This document shows positions 1 to 5,875 of a DNA stretch of 7,122 nucleotides, piece after piece (the stretch's first letter is position 1; each line of letters starts with the position of its first letter). The position numbers and the translations under genes were made by a program. The stretch is taken from positions 1-7,122 of the forward strand of contig CAMKYP010000204.1 of assembly GCA_946477505.1 (NCBI GenBank). The letters are read 5' to 3'. This DNA comes from an uncultured Dechloromonas sp. Its GTDB lineage: Bacteria; Pseudomonadota; Gammaproteobacteria; Burkholderiales; Rhodocyclaceae. The notes below the pieces were generated by a model, which worked only from the letters and a program-made list of their open reading frames with translations, was not told the origin of the DNA and did not search any database.

Positions 1-2
1 TC

Positions 3-143
3 CAGCACCTGGCCGGCATGAAGGACTCCAAGGTCATCGTCGCCATCAACAAGGATCCGGATGCGCCGATCTTCCAGATCGCCGATTACGGACTGGTCGC
101 CGACCTGTTTGAAACCGTTCCCGCCCTCGTGGCAGCCGTCTAA
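3..143 (+). CDS. etfA: Electron transfer flavoprotein alpha subunit, C-terminal end (partial)
   Basis: Only the last 46 residues and the stop codon are present; the gene enters from the left edge. The visible protein reads HLAGMKDSKVIVAINKD, then APIFQIADYGLVADLFE, then a short acidic/hydrophobic tail. This is the highly conserved end of the FAD-binding domain of ETF alpha, where HLAGM, INKD and the ADYGLV...D segments are family hallmarks. ETF alpha pairs with ETF beta to form a soluble FAD/AMP heterodimer that takes electrons from acyl-CoA dehydrogenases and hands them to ETF:quinone oxidoreductase. Both of those partners are encoded immediately downstream on the same strand, which supports the assignment. 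The beta subunit gene is expected just upstream, outside the window; that is inferred from usual gene order. The promoter of the cluster is also outside the window. Confidence 0.96.
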   Translation, partial: QHLAGMKDSKVIVAINKDPDAPIFQIADYGLVADLFETVPALVAAV

Positions 144-156
144 ACCAAGAACATTT

Positions 157-162
157 AGGAGA
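157..162 (+). promoter_or_regulatory. Ribosome binding site of the acyl-CoA dehydrogenase
   Basis: AGGAGA lies 8 nt before the ATG at 171 and supports that start. The whole etfA-dehydrogenase gap is only 27 bp and shows no terminator, so the two genes are probably co-transcribed. Confidence 0.85.
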
Positions 163-170
163 TAACCCGT

Positions 171-1949
171 ATGAGTACCTATATCGCTCCGATCCGCGAC
201 ATGCAGTTCGTTCTCAATGAAGTCGTCGGTCTCGAAGACATCTGCGCCCTGCCGGGCAACGAGGAATGCTCGGTCGAGCTGGTCGAATCCATCCTCGACG
301 AAGCCTCCAAGTTCGCCACCGGCGTGCTTGACCCGATCAACAAGGTCGGCGACCAGACCGGCCACGTCTGCAAGGACGGCGTCGTGACCACCGCGCCGGG
401 CTTCAAGGAAGCCTACAAGCTGTTCGCCGAGACCGGCTGGATGTCCATGCCCTTCTCGCCGGAATACGGCGGCCAGGGCCTGCCGGCCGTCGTGTCGATG
501 GCCGTCAATGAAATGTGGAAGGGCGCTAACATGGCCTTCGGCCTGTGCCCGATGCTGACCGGCGGCGCCATCGAAGCCATCGCCCACCACGCGTCCGACG
601 AACTGAAGCAGAAGTACCTGCCGAAGATGGTCGAAGGCACCTGGACCGGCACGATGAACCTGACCGAGCCGAACGCCGGCTCCGACCTCGCTGCGATCTC
701 GTCCAAGGCCAAGCCGGTTGGCGACGGCACCTATCTGGTGAGCGGCACCAAGATCTTCATCACCTGGGGCGAACACGACGTCGCCGAGAACATCATCCAC
801 CTCGTGCTGGCCCGCCTGCCGGACGCCCCGCCGGGACTGAAGGGCATCTCGCTGTTCCTGGTGCCGAAGTTCCTGGTCAATGACGACGGCTCGCTCGGCG
901 CCCGCAACGACCTGATCTGCGCCTCGATCGAGCACAAGCTCGGCATCCACGGCAGCCCGACGGCCGTCATGTCCTACGGCGAGAAGGAAGGCGCCATCGG
1001 CTACCTGATCGGCGAAGAAAACAAGGGCGTCGGCTACATGTTCACGATGATGAACCATGCCCGCGTCAACGTCGGCCTGGAAGGTGTCGGCATCGCCGAA
1101 CGCGCCTACCAGCACGCCCTGTGGTACGCCCGTGAGCGCGTGCAGGGCGCCATCATCGGCGACAAGTCGGGCGAGAAGAAGCCCATCCTGCATCACCCGG
1201 ATGTCCGCCGCCTGCTGATGGACTGCAAGGCCCGCACCGAAGCCATGCGCACGCTGGCCTACTACGGTGCCGCCAACATCGACAAGGCGCATGCCGGCGA
1301 CGCCGCCGCGCAGGCCCGCATCGACCTGCTGACCCCGGTGATCAAGGGCTGGAGCACCGAGCAGGGCGTCGAGCTGTCGTCGACCGCGCTGCAGGTCTTC
1401 GGTGGTGTCGGCTTCGTCGAGGAAACCGGCGCCGCCCAGTACTACCGCGATTCGCGCATCACCACCATCTACGAAGGGACGACCGCCATTCAGGCCAACG
1501 ACCTGGTCGGCCGCAAGCTGGCCCGCGAGAAGGTGCCGGGGGCCGCGATGAAGACGCTGATCGCCGAGATGACGGCGACCGCTCAGGAACTCGAAGGCCA
1601 CGCGCAACTGGGCAACATCGCTGCCAACCTGAAGGCCGCCATCGCCGCCCAGCAGAAGGCCGTCGACTGGATCCTCGCCAACTACGAAAGCGCGCCGCAG
1701 GCCGTGCATGCCGGCTCCGTGCCGTTCCTCAAGCAGACCGGCATCGTCGTCGGCGGCTGGCTGATGGCCAAGTCGGCAGCCATTGCCGCCCAGCATCTGG
1801 CCAACGGCAGCACCGACGATTTCTACAAGGCCAAGCTGGCTACCGCCGAGTACTTCGCCACCCACCAGCTGCCGTTCGCCGCTGCCTACGCTGCCGAAGT
1901 CACCGGCGGTGCGGCATCGACCCTCGGCCTGGCCGAGAACCTGTTCTAA
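171..1949 (+). CDS. Acyl-CoA dehydrogenase, long (about 600-residue) type with extra C-terminal domain
   Basis: This is a 592-residue FAD flavoenzyme that introduces a trans-2 double bond into an acyl-CoA and passes the electrons to ETF. The order seen is: a short N-terminal extension (about 1-35), the helical N-terminal domain (about 36-155), the middle beta domain with the FAD/substrate motif MNLTEPNAGSD (162-172), the C-terminal helical domain to about 465, and a further helical domain to the end. The extra domain fits the acetyl-CoA-dehydrogenase-like C-terminal family (PF12806). The segment YYRDSRITTIYEGTTAIQ holds the expected catalytic base, Glu435, aligned with the Glu in IYEGT of medium-chain dehydrogenases. 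Classical short/medium-chain enzymes are about 380-400 residues, so this belongs to the longer subgroup that includes DmdC (3-methylmercaptopropionyl-CoA dehydrogenase). The acyl substrate cannot be told from sequence; a fatty acyl-CoA is equally possible. It sits between etfA and the ETF quinone reductase, 3 bp from the latter. Confidence 0.95.
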   Translation: MSTYIAPIRDMQFVLNEVVGLEDICALPGNEECSVELVESILDEASKFATGVLDPINKVGDQTGHVCKDGVVTTAPGFKEAYKLFAETGWMSMPFSPEYGGQGLPAVVSMAVNEMWKGANMAFGLCPMLTGGAIEAIAHHASDELKQKYLPKMVEGTWTGTMNLTEPNAGSDLAAISSKAKPVGDGTYLVSGTKIFITWGEHDVAENIIHLVLARLPDAPPGLKGISLFLVPKFLVNDDGSLGARNDLICASIEHKLGIHGSPTAVMSYGEKEGAIGYLIGEENKGVGYMFTMMNHARVNVGLEGVGIAERAYQHALWYARERVQGAIIGDKSGEKKPILHHPDVRRLLMDCKARTEAMRTLAYYGAANIDKAHAGDAAAQARIDLLTPVIKGWSTEQGVELSSTALQVFGGVGFVEETGAAQYYRDSRITTIYEGTTAIQANDLVGRKLAREKVPGAAMKTLIAEMTATAQELEGHAQLGNIAANLKAAIAAQQKAVDWILANYESAPQAVHAGSVPFLKQTGIVVGGWLMAKSAAIAAQHLANGSTDDFYKAKLATAEYFATHQLPFAAAYAAEVTGGAASTLGLAENLF

Positions 1950-1952
1950 GCC

Positions 1953-3596
1953 ATGACCATGCGTACCGATCGCGATGCGATGGAATACGATGTCGTGATC
2001 GTCGGCGGCGGTCCTTCGGGGCTGTCGGCGGCGATCCGCATCAAGCAGCTGGCCGAGCAGAACGGCAAGGAAGTCTCCGTCTGCCTGCTGGAAAAAGGCT
2101 CGGAAATCGGCGCCCACATCCTGTCCGGTGCCGTGCTGGAACCGCATGCCCTGAACGAGCTGTTCCCGGACTGGCAGGAGCGCGGTGCGCCCCTGAACAC
2201 GCCGGCCGGCGAGGACCGCTTCCTGTTCCTCACCGAAAGCGGTTCGTTCAAGCTGCCGACGCCGCCGCAGATGTCCAATCACGGCAACTACATCATCAGC
2301 CTCGGCAACCTGTGCCGCTGGCTGGGCGAGCAGGCCGAGGCGCTGGGCGTCGAGATCTATCCGGGTTTCGCCGCCGCCGAGGTGCTCTACCACGAGGACG
2401 GTTCGGTCAAGGGCGTCGCCACCGGCGACCTAGGGATCGGCAAGGACGGTCAGCCGGGACACAACTTCCAGCCGGGCATGGAACTGCATGCCCGCCAGAC
2501 GATCTTCGCCGAAGGCTGCCGCGGTTCGCTGACCAAGGAATTGTGGGGCAGGTTCAACCTGCGCGACGGCGTCGATCCGCAGACCTACGGCATCGGCATC
2601 AAGGAACTGTGGGAAATCGACCCGGCCAAGCACCAGCCCGGCCTGATCGTGCATACCGTCGGTTGGCCGGTGGATTCGGCGACCTACGGCGGCTCCTTCC
2701 TCTACCACCTGGAGAACAACCTGGTGGCGGTGGGCTACGTCGTCGGCCTCGACTACAAGAATCCGTGGCTGTCGCCGTACGAGGAATTCCAGCGCTACAA
2801 GACGCATCCGGCCATCCGCGGCTTCTTCGAAGGCGGCCGGCGCATTTCCTACGGCGCCCGCGCGCTGTCGGAAGGCGGCTACCAGTCGGTGCCCAAGCTG
2901 CACTTCCCGGGCGGCGTGCTGGTCGGCGATACCGCCGGCTTCCTCAATGTGCCGAAGATCAAGGGCACGCACATGGCCATGGAGTCCGGCATCGTCGCTG
3001 CCAAGGCGGTGTTCGAGCACCTGTTCAAGGAAGGGGCTGGCGCCGAGGTCACGGCATACGGCGAGCAGATCAAGCAGAGCTGGCTGTGGGCCGAGCTGTA
3101 CAAGGTCCGCAACATCCGCCCGGCCTTCAAGTGGGGCCTGTGGGGCGGGCTGGCCTACGGCGCCATCGACACCTATCTGTTCGGTGGCAAGGCGCCGTGG
3201 ACGATGCGTCACCACGACGATCACAGCCAGCTGGGCGACAAGAACAACTACCCGAAGATCACGTATCCGAAGCCGGACGGCAAGATCAGCTTCGACCGCC
3301 TGTCGTCGGTCTTCCTGTCGGCCACCAACCACGAGGAAAACCAGCAGTGCCATCTGCGCCTGAAGGATGAATCGGTGGCGATCTCGGTCAATTACGCCAA
3401 GTACGGTGCGCCGGAAACGCGCTATTGCCCGGCCGGCGTGTACGAAATCCTCGGCGAGGAGGAAGGCAAGCCGCGCCTGCAGATCAATGGCCAGAACTGC
3501 CTGCACTGCAAGACCTGCGACATCAAGGACCCGACCCAGAACATCAACTGGACGGTGCCCGAAGGTGGCGGCGGGCCGAACTATCCAAACATGTAG
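1953..3596 (+). CDS. Electron transfer flavoprotein:ubiquinone oxidoreductase (ETF-QO)
   Basis: This 547-residue membrane-associated FAD and [4Fe-4S] protein oxidises reduced ETF and reduces ubiquinone, feeding acyl-CoA electrons into respiration. The N-terminal dinucleotide-binding fold begins YDVVIVGGGPSGLSAA, with GGGPSG at residues 18-23. The segment GGVLVGDTAGFLNVPKIKGTHMAMESG is the second conserved flavin-contact region of the family. Near the C terminus Cys492, Cys516, Cys519 and Cys522 (RYCPAGVYE followed by QNCLHCKTCDIKDP) form the expected cluster-ligand set. Length matches bacterial ETF-QO, so the gene looks complete. No convincing Shine-Dalgarno precedes the ATG; a weak GAGA is 14 nt upstream. 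With only 3 bp after the dehydrogenase stop, translation probably depends on re-initiation. In-frame ATGs at 1959 and 1980 are alternative starts; the one at 1980 would still keep the whole FAD motif. Confidence 0.96.
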   Translation: MTMRTDRDAMEYDVVIVGGGPSGLSAAIRIKQLAEQNGKEVSVCLLEKGSEIGAHILSGAVLEPHALNELFPDWQERGAPLNTPAGEDRFLFLTESGSFKLPTPPQMSNHGNYIISLGNLCRWLGEQAEALGVEIYPGFAAAEVLYHEDGSVKGVATGDLGIGKDGQPGHNFQPGMELHARQTIFAEGCRGSLTKELWGRFNLRDGVDPQTYGIGIKELWEIDPAKHQPGLIVHTVGWPVDSATYGGSFLYHLENNLVAVGYVVGLDYKNPWLSPYEEFQRYKTHPAIRGFFEGGRRISYGARALSEGGYQSVPKLHFPGGVLVGDTAGFLNVPKIKGTHMAMESGIVAAKAVFEHLFKEGAGAEVTAYGEQIKQSWLWAELYKVRNIRPAFKWGLWGGLAYGAIDTYLFGGKAPWTMRHHDDHSQLGDKNNYPKITYPKPDGKISFDRLSSVFLSATNHEENQQCHLRLKDESVAISVNYAKYGAPETRYCPAGVYEILGEEEGKPRLQINGQNCLHCKTCDIKDPTQNINWTVPEGGGGPNYPNM

Positions 3597-3605
3597 GACC
3601 CGACA

Positions 3606-3633
3606 GGGCGATTCCGGGGCATCCGGGTCGCCC
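3606..3633 (+). other. GC-rich hairpin between the ETF-QO gene and yjcH
   Basis: GGGCGA (3606-3611) can pair with TCGCCC (3628-3633), and inside it CCGG (3614-3617) with CCGG (3623-3626) around a GGCAT loop. No run of T follows, so it is not a standard intrinsic terminator. It may be an RNA-stabilising or processing structure, or chance in GC-rich DNA. The rest of the 111-bp gap is A-rich (3635-3670). I see no convincing sigma70 or sigma54 promoter in it, though a separate promoter for yjcH-actP remains plausible. Confidence 0.4.
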
Positions 3634-3697
3634 CCGTCAAAACCAATAAAAGCAAGAGAACAGCAAACAACTTTCGTTCCCATTCATCGGAATTTCG

Positions 3698-3703
3698 AGG
3701 AGG
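3698..3703 (+). promoter_or_regulatory. Strong ribosome binding site of yjcH
   Basis: A full AGGAGG, extended to GAGGAGGA at 3697-3704, lies 4 nt before the ATG at 3708. It fixes that start and predicts strong translation of the first gene of the permease pair. Confidence 0.85.
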
Positions 3704-3707
3704 ATTC

Positions 3708-4022
3708 ATGTCTCAACAAAACATTCAGGCGAAAATTCGGAGTAATCCGAAATTCGCCGAACTGGTCGGCAAGCGCACGCGCTTCGCGATCATTCTTTCG
3801 CTGGTCGTGTTGGTGCCGTACTACAGCTTCATGATGATCACCGCCTTCAATCCCGGCCTGCTGGCAACGCCGCTGTCCGAAGGCAGCGTGATGACCTGGG
3901 GCTGGCCACTGGCTGCCCTGATGGTGGTCGGCGGCTGGCTGCTGACCGGCGTCTACATCAGCCGTGCCAACGGCGAATTCGACGACCTGAACCAGCAGAT
4001 CCTGAAGGAGGCCCAGAAATGA
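3708..4022 (+). CDS. yjcH: DUF485 small inner-membrane protein, partner of acetate permease
   Basis: This is a 104-residue protein of the DUF485/YjcH family. It has a hydrophilic N terminus with the family pattern FAELVGKRTRFAIILS (16-31), two predicted membrane helices (about 26-47 and 64-84), and the signature YISRANGEFDDLN (83-95), nearly identical to the corresponding part of E. coli YjcH. Family members are almost always encoded directly before ActP-type acetate symporters, as here. Their molecular role is not firmly established; an accessory or stability function for the transporter is the usual guess. The stop codon overlaps the actP start (ATGA), so the two are translationally coupled. 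In E. coli this pair follows acs (acetyl-CoA synthetase), whereas here the gene upstream encodes ETF-QO. The first codons are noticeably A/T-rich, as often seen at well-translated starts. Confidence 0.93.
   Translation: MSQQNIQAKIRSNPKFAELVGKRTRFAIILSLVVLVPYYSFMMITAFNPGLLATPLSEGSVMTWGWPLAALMVVGGWLLTGVYISRANGEFDDLNQQILKEAQK
4005..4011 (+). promoter_or_regulatory. Ribosome binding site of actP inside the end of yjcH
   Basis: AAGGAGG lies in the last codons of yjcH, 7 nt before the actP ATG at 4019. Together with the 4-nt ATGA overlap it supports both the chosen actP start and coupled translation of the two proteins. Confidence 0.85.
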
Positions 4023-5686
4023 AGCGCTCCCTCATCGCCTTGTCTGCCGGCCTGCTGATCGCCGGCTTGGCCATTGCCGCACCGGGCGCCCTCGACGGCG
4101 TCCAGAAGCAACCGCTCAACGTCAGCGCCATCGCCATGTTCATGGTCTTCGTGATCGCCACCCTCGGCATCACCAAGTGGGCTGCCGGCCGCACCAAGTC
4201 GACCGCTGACTTCTACACCGCCGGCGGCGGCATCACCGGCTTCCAGAACGGCCTGGCCATCGCCGGGGACTACATGTCGGCCGCTACCCTGCTCGGCCTG
4301 ACCTCGTTGGTTTATGCCAAGGGCTTCGACGGCTTCATCTATACCGTCAGCTTCTTTATCGGCTGGCCGATCATCCTGTTCCTGATGGCTGAGCGTCTGC
4401 GCAACCTCGGCAAGTTCACCTTCGCCGACATCGCCTCCTACCGCCTCGACCAGAGCCGCATCCGCACCTTCGCAGCCTTCGGTTCGTTGACCGTGGTCTG
4501 CTTCTACCTGATCGTGCAGATGGTCGGCGCCGGCCAACTCATCCAGCTGCTGTTCGGGCTGGAGTACAACATGGCCGTGGTCTGCGTCGGCATCCTGATG
4601 ATGGTTTACGTCACCTTCGGCGGCATGGTCGCCACGACCTGGGTGCAGATCATCAAGGCCTGCCTGCTGCTCGGCGGCGGTACCGTGCTGATGCTGCTGG
4701 CTTTCAGCCAGTTCGGCTTCTCCTTCGAGAACCTGTTCGGTCAGGCTGTCGCCGCCCACAAGGCCGGCATCAAGATCATGGCCCCGGGTTCGCTGATGGC
4801 CGATCCGATCTCCGCCGTGTCGTTGTCCTTCGCGCTGCTCTTCGGCACCGCCGGCCTGCCGCACATCATGATGCGTTTCTTCACCGTGCCGAACGCCAAG
4901 GAAGCCCGTAAATCGGTGTTCTACGCCACCGGCTTCATCGGCTTCTTCTTCCTCGTGGTGATCATCCTCGGCATCTCGGCCATCGTCATCGTCGGCCAGA
5001 ATCCGGCCTTCTTCGAAGGCGGCCAGGTCGGCAGCAAGCTGATCGGTGGCGGCAACATGCCGGTCATGCACCTGGCCAAGGCCGTTGGCGGCGATGTCTT
5101 CCTAGGCTTCCTGTCGGCCGTCGCTTTCGCCACCATCCTCGCAGTGGTGTCCGGTCTGGCACTGGCTGGCGCCTCGGCCATCGCCCACGACCTCTACGCC
5201 CGAGTCATCAAGAAGGGCGAGGCGAGCAGCGCGCAGGAAATGAAGGTCACCAAGATCGCTTCCGTCGGCATCGGTCTGACCGCCATTGCCCTCGGCATCC
5301 TGTTCAAGGACCAGAACATCGCCTTCCTCGTCGCGCTGACCTTTGGCGTGGCCGCCTCGGTCAACTTCCCGGTGCTCATCCTGTCCATGTACTGGAAGGG
5401 CCTGACCACCCGTGGCGCGTTGTGGGGCGGCATCGCCGGCCTGGTCTCCGCCGTCGGTCTGGTCATCCTGTCGCCGGCCGTGTGGGTCAAGGTACTGGGC
5501 AATGCCCAGGCCGTGTTCCCTTATGACCATCCGGCCATCATTTCGATGACCCTGGCCTTCGTCGTCACCTGGCTCGGTTCGGTTACCGACAAGAGCGCCC
5601 GTGCCGCCAGGGAAGCCGATGCGTTCGAGGAGCAGTACATCCGTGCCCAGACCGGGCTCGGTGCTTCCGGCGCCCACGCGCACTAA
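4019..5686 (+). CDS. actP: Acetate/cation symporter ActP (sodium:solute symporter family)
   Basis: This 555-residue inner-membrane protein closely resembles E. coli ActP (549 residues) from end to end. ActP imports acetate and other short monocarboxylates such as glycolate with a cation. The N terminus (MKRSLIALSAGLL...AIAA) looks like a signal peptide, as in the E. coli protein, followed by many hydrophobic helices typical of the family's 13-14 membrane segments. Conserved blocks visible are DFYTAGGGITGFQNGLAIAG (64-83) followed by DYMSAA, then AERLRNLGKFTFADIASYRL, FGTAGLPHIMMRFFTV (275-290), EARKSVFYATGF, SAVAFATILAVVSGLALAGA and QNIAFLVALTFGVAAS. The C terminus ends IRAQTGLG then a short Ala/His tail, matching the E. 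coli pattern. It is coupled to yjcH and ends 53 bp before a strong terminator. Substrate range is inferred from the family; acetate is the most likely. Confidence 0.95.
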   Translation: MKRSLIALSAGLLIAGLAIAAPGALDGVQKQPLNVSAIAMFMVFVIATLGITKWAAGRTKSTADFYTAGGGITGFQNGLAIAGDYMSAATLLGLTSLVYAKGFDGFIYTVSFFIGWPIILFLMAERLRNLGKFTFADIASYRLDQSRIRTFAAFGSLTVVCFYLIVQMVGAGQLIQLLFGLEYNMAVVCVGILMMVYVTFGGMVATTWVQIIKACLLLGGGTVLMLLAFSQFGFSFENLFGQAVAAHKAGIKIMAPGSLMADPISAVSLSFALLFGTAGLPHIMMRFFTVPNAKEARKSVFYATGFIGFFFLVVIILGISAIVIVGQNPAFFEGGQVGSKLIGGGNMPVMHLAKAVGGDVFLGFLSAVAFATILAVVSGLALAGASAIAHDLYARVIKKGEASSAQEMKVTKIASVGIGLTAIALGILFKDQNIAFLVALTFGVAASVNFPVLILSMYWKGLTTRGALWGGIAGLVSAVGLVILSPAVWVKVLGNAQAVFPYDHPAIISMTLAFVVTWLGSVTDKSARAAREADAFEEQYIRAQTGLGASGAHAH

Positions 5687-5729
5687 ACGACTCTGCGGGA
5701 GAGACTTCGGAGAACAGCACCGTTGTCTC

Positions 5730-5839
5730 ATACCTTTCGGGGAGCCTTCGGGCTCCCTTTTTTTGTCCTGCCTTGGTATGTGAGAAATTTACAAAAATTA
5801 TTATTCCATGGTTGTTTTTCTATTACTCTCGAAAGGTAT
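5730..5839. repeat. 10-bp inverted repeat flanking the terminator and the AT-rich leader
   Basis: ATACCTTTCG at 5730-5739 is the exact reverse complement of CGAAAGGTAT at 5830-5839. The left copy abuts the terminator stem and the right copy lies in the leader of the cyclase gene, 90 bp away. They could be two sites of one DNA-binding protein in opposite orientation, or a chance match; function is unknown. Confidence 0.5.
5740..5764 (+). terminator. Rho-independent terminator after actP
   Basis: A perfect 7-bp stem, GGGAGCC (5740-5746) and GGCTCCC (5751-5757), closes a stable TTCG tetraloop and is followed at once by seven T residues (5758-5764). This is a textbook intrinsic terminator in the plus direction. 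It ends the yjcH-actP transcript, and probably any read-through from the ETF cluster, so the diguanylate cyclase gene needs its own promoter. No matching T-run exists for the minus strand. Confidence 0.95.
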
Positions 5840-5847
5840 TTATTACT
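5821..5847 (+). repeat. TATTACT direct repeat, 20-bp period
   Basis: TATTACT occurs at 5821-5827 and again at 5841-5847, start points exactly 20 bp apart (about two helical turns), on either side of the CGAAAGGTAT inverted-repeat arm. The arrangement resembles paired operator half-sites but could be chance in AT-rich DNA. Confidence 0.4.
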
Positions 5848-5860
5848 AAAGTGATGCCGC

Positions 5861-5867
5861 AAAGGAG
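5861..5867 (+). promoter_or_regulatory. Ribosome binding site of the diguanylate cyclase
   Basis: AAAGGAG lies 8 nt before the ATG at 5876 and favours that start over the in-frame ATG three codons later (5885). Confidence 0.8.
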
Positions 5868-5875
5868 TCGGTGAC

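Larger units (their letters stand above)
5765..5875 (+). promoter_or_regulatory. AT-rich leader / probable promoter region of the diguanylate cyclase gene
   Basis: Between the terminator and the cyclase start the composition drops sharply; about 5780-5850 is roughly 70% A+T by eye in an otherwise GC-rich window. A promoter must lie here because the upstream transcript is terminated. No clean consensus is present. A possible weak sigma70 pair is TTGTTT (5812-5817) with TATTTA (5837-5842), but the 19-bp spacing is long. TTTACA at 5788-5793 resembles a -35 box but has no good -10 at proper distance. The stretch also carries the TATTACT direct repeat and one arm of the 10-bp inverted repeat, so regulated expression is plausible. 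Confidence 0.5.

Noticed and set aside
2312..3370. Plus-strand frame of 352 codons within the ETF-QO gene
   Set aside because: It is an out-of-frame reading with Arg/Gly/Pro-rich low-complexity composition, inside a gene with well-conserved motifs in the other frame.
2430..3683. Long minus-strand open frame (417 codons) opposite the ETF-QO gene
   Set aside because: It is the antisense of a clear conserved gene in GC-rich DNA. The translation shows no recognisable domain and has the Ala/Val/Asp/Arg/Leu-rich composition typical of such shadows.
3953..5071. Long minus-strand open frame (372 codons) opposite yjcH/actP
   Set aside because: Its translation is extremely rich in His, Asp, Glu, Gly and Ala, the mirror of hydrophobic codons in a membrane transporter. 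There is no plausible domain, and actP on the plus strand is certain.
5687..5739. Possible glycine-riboswitch-like segment (GGGAGAGAC followed by CACCG)
   Set aside because: The conserved partner segments of the aptamer (a CCGAAGG-type core and CTCTCAGG...AAAGGAC) are absent. The segment sits after actP and just before its terminator, so it looks like ordinary 3' untranslated sequence.
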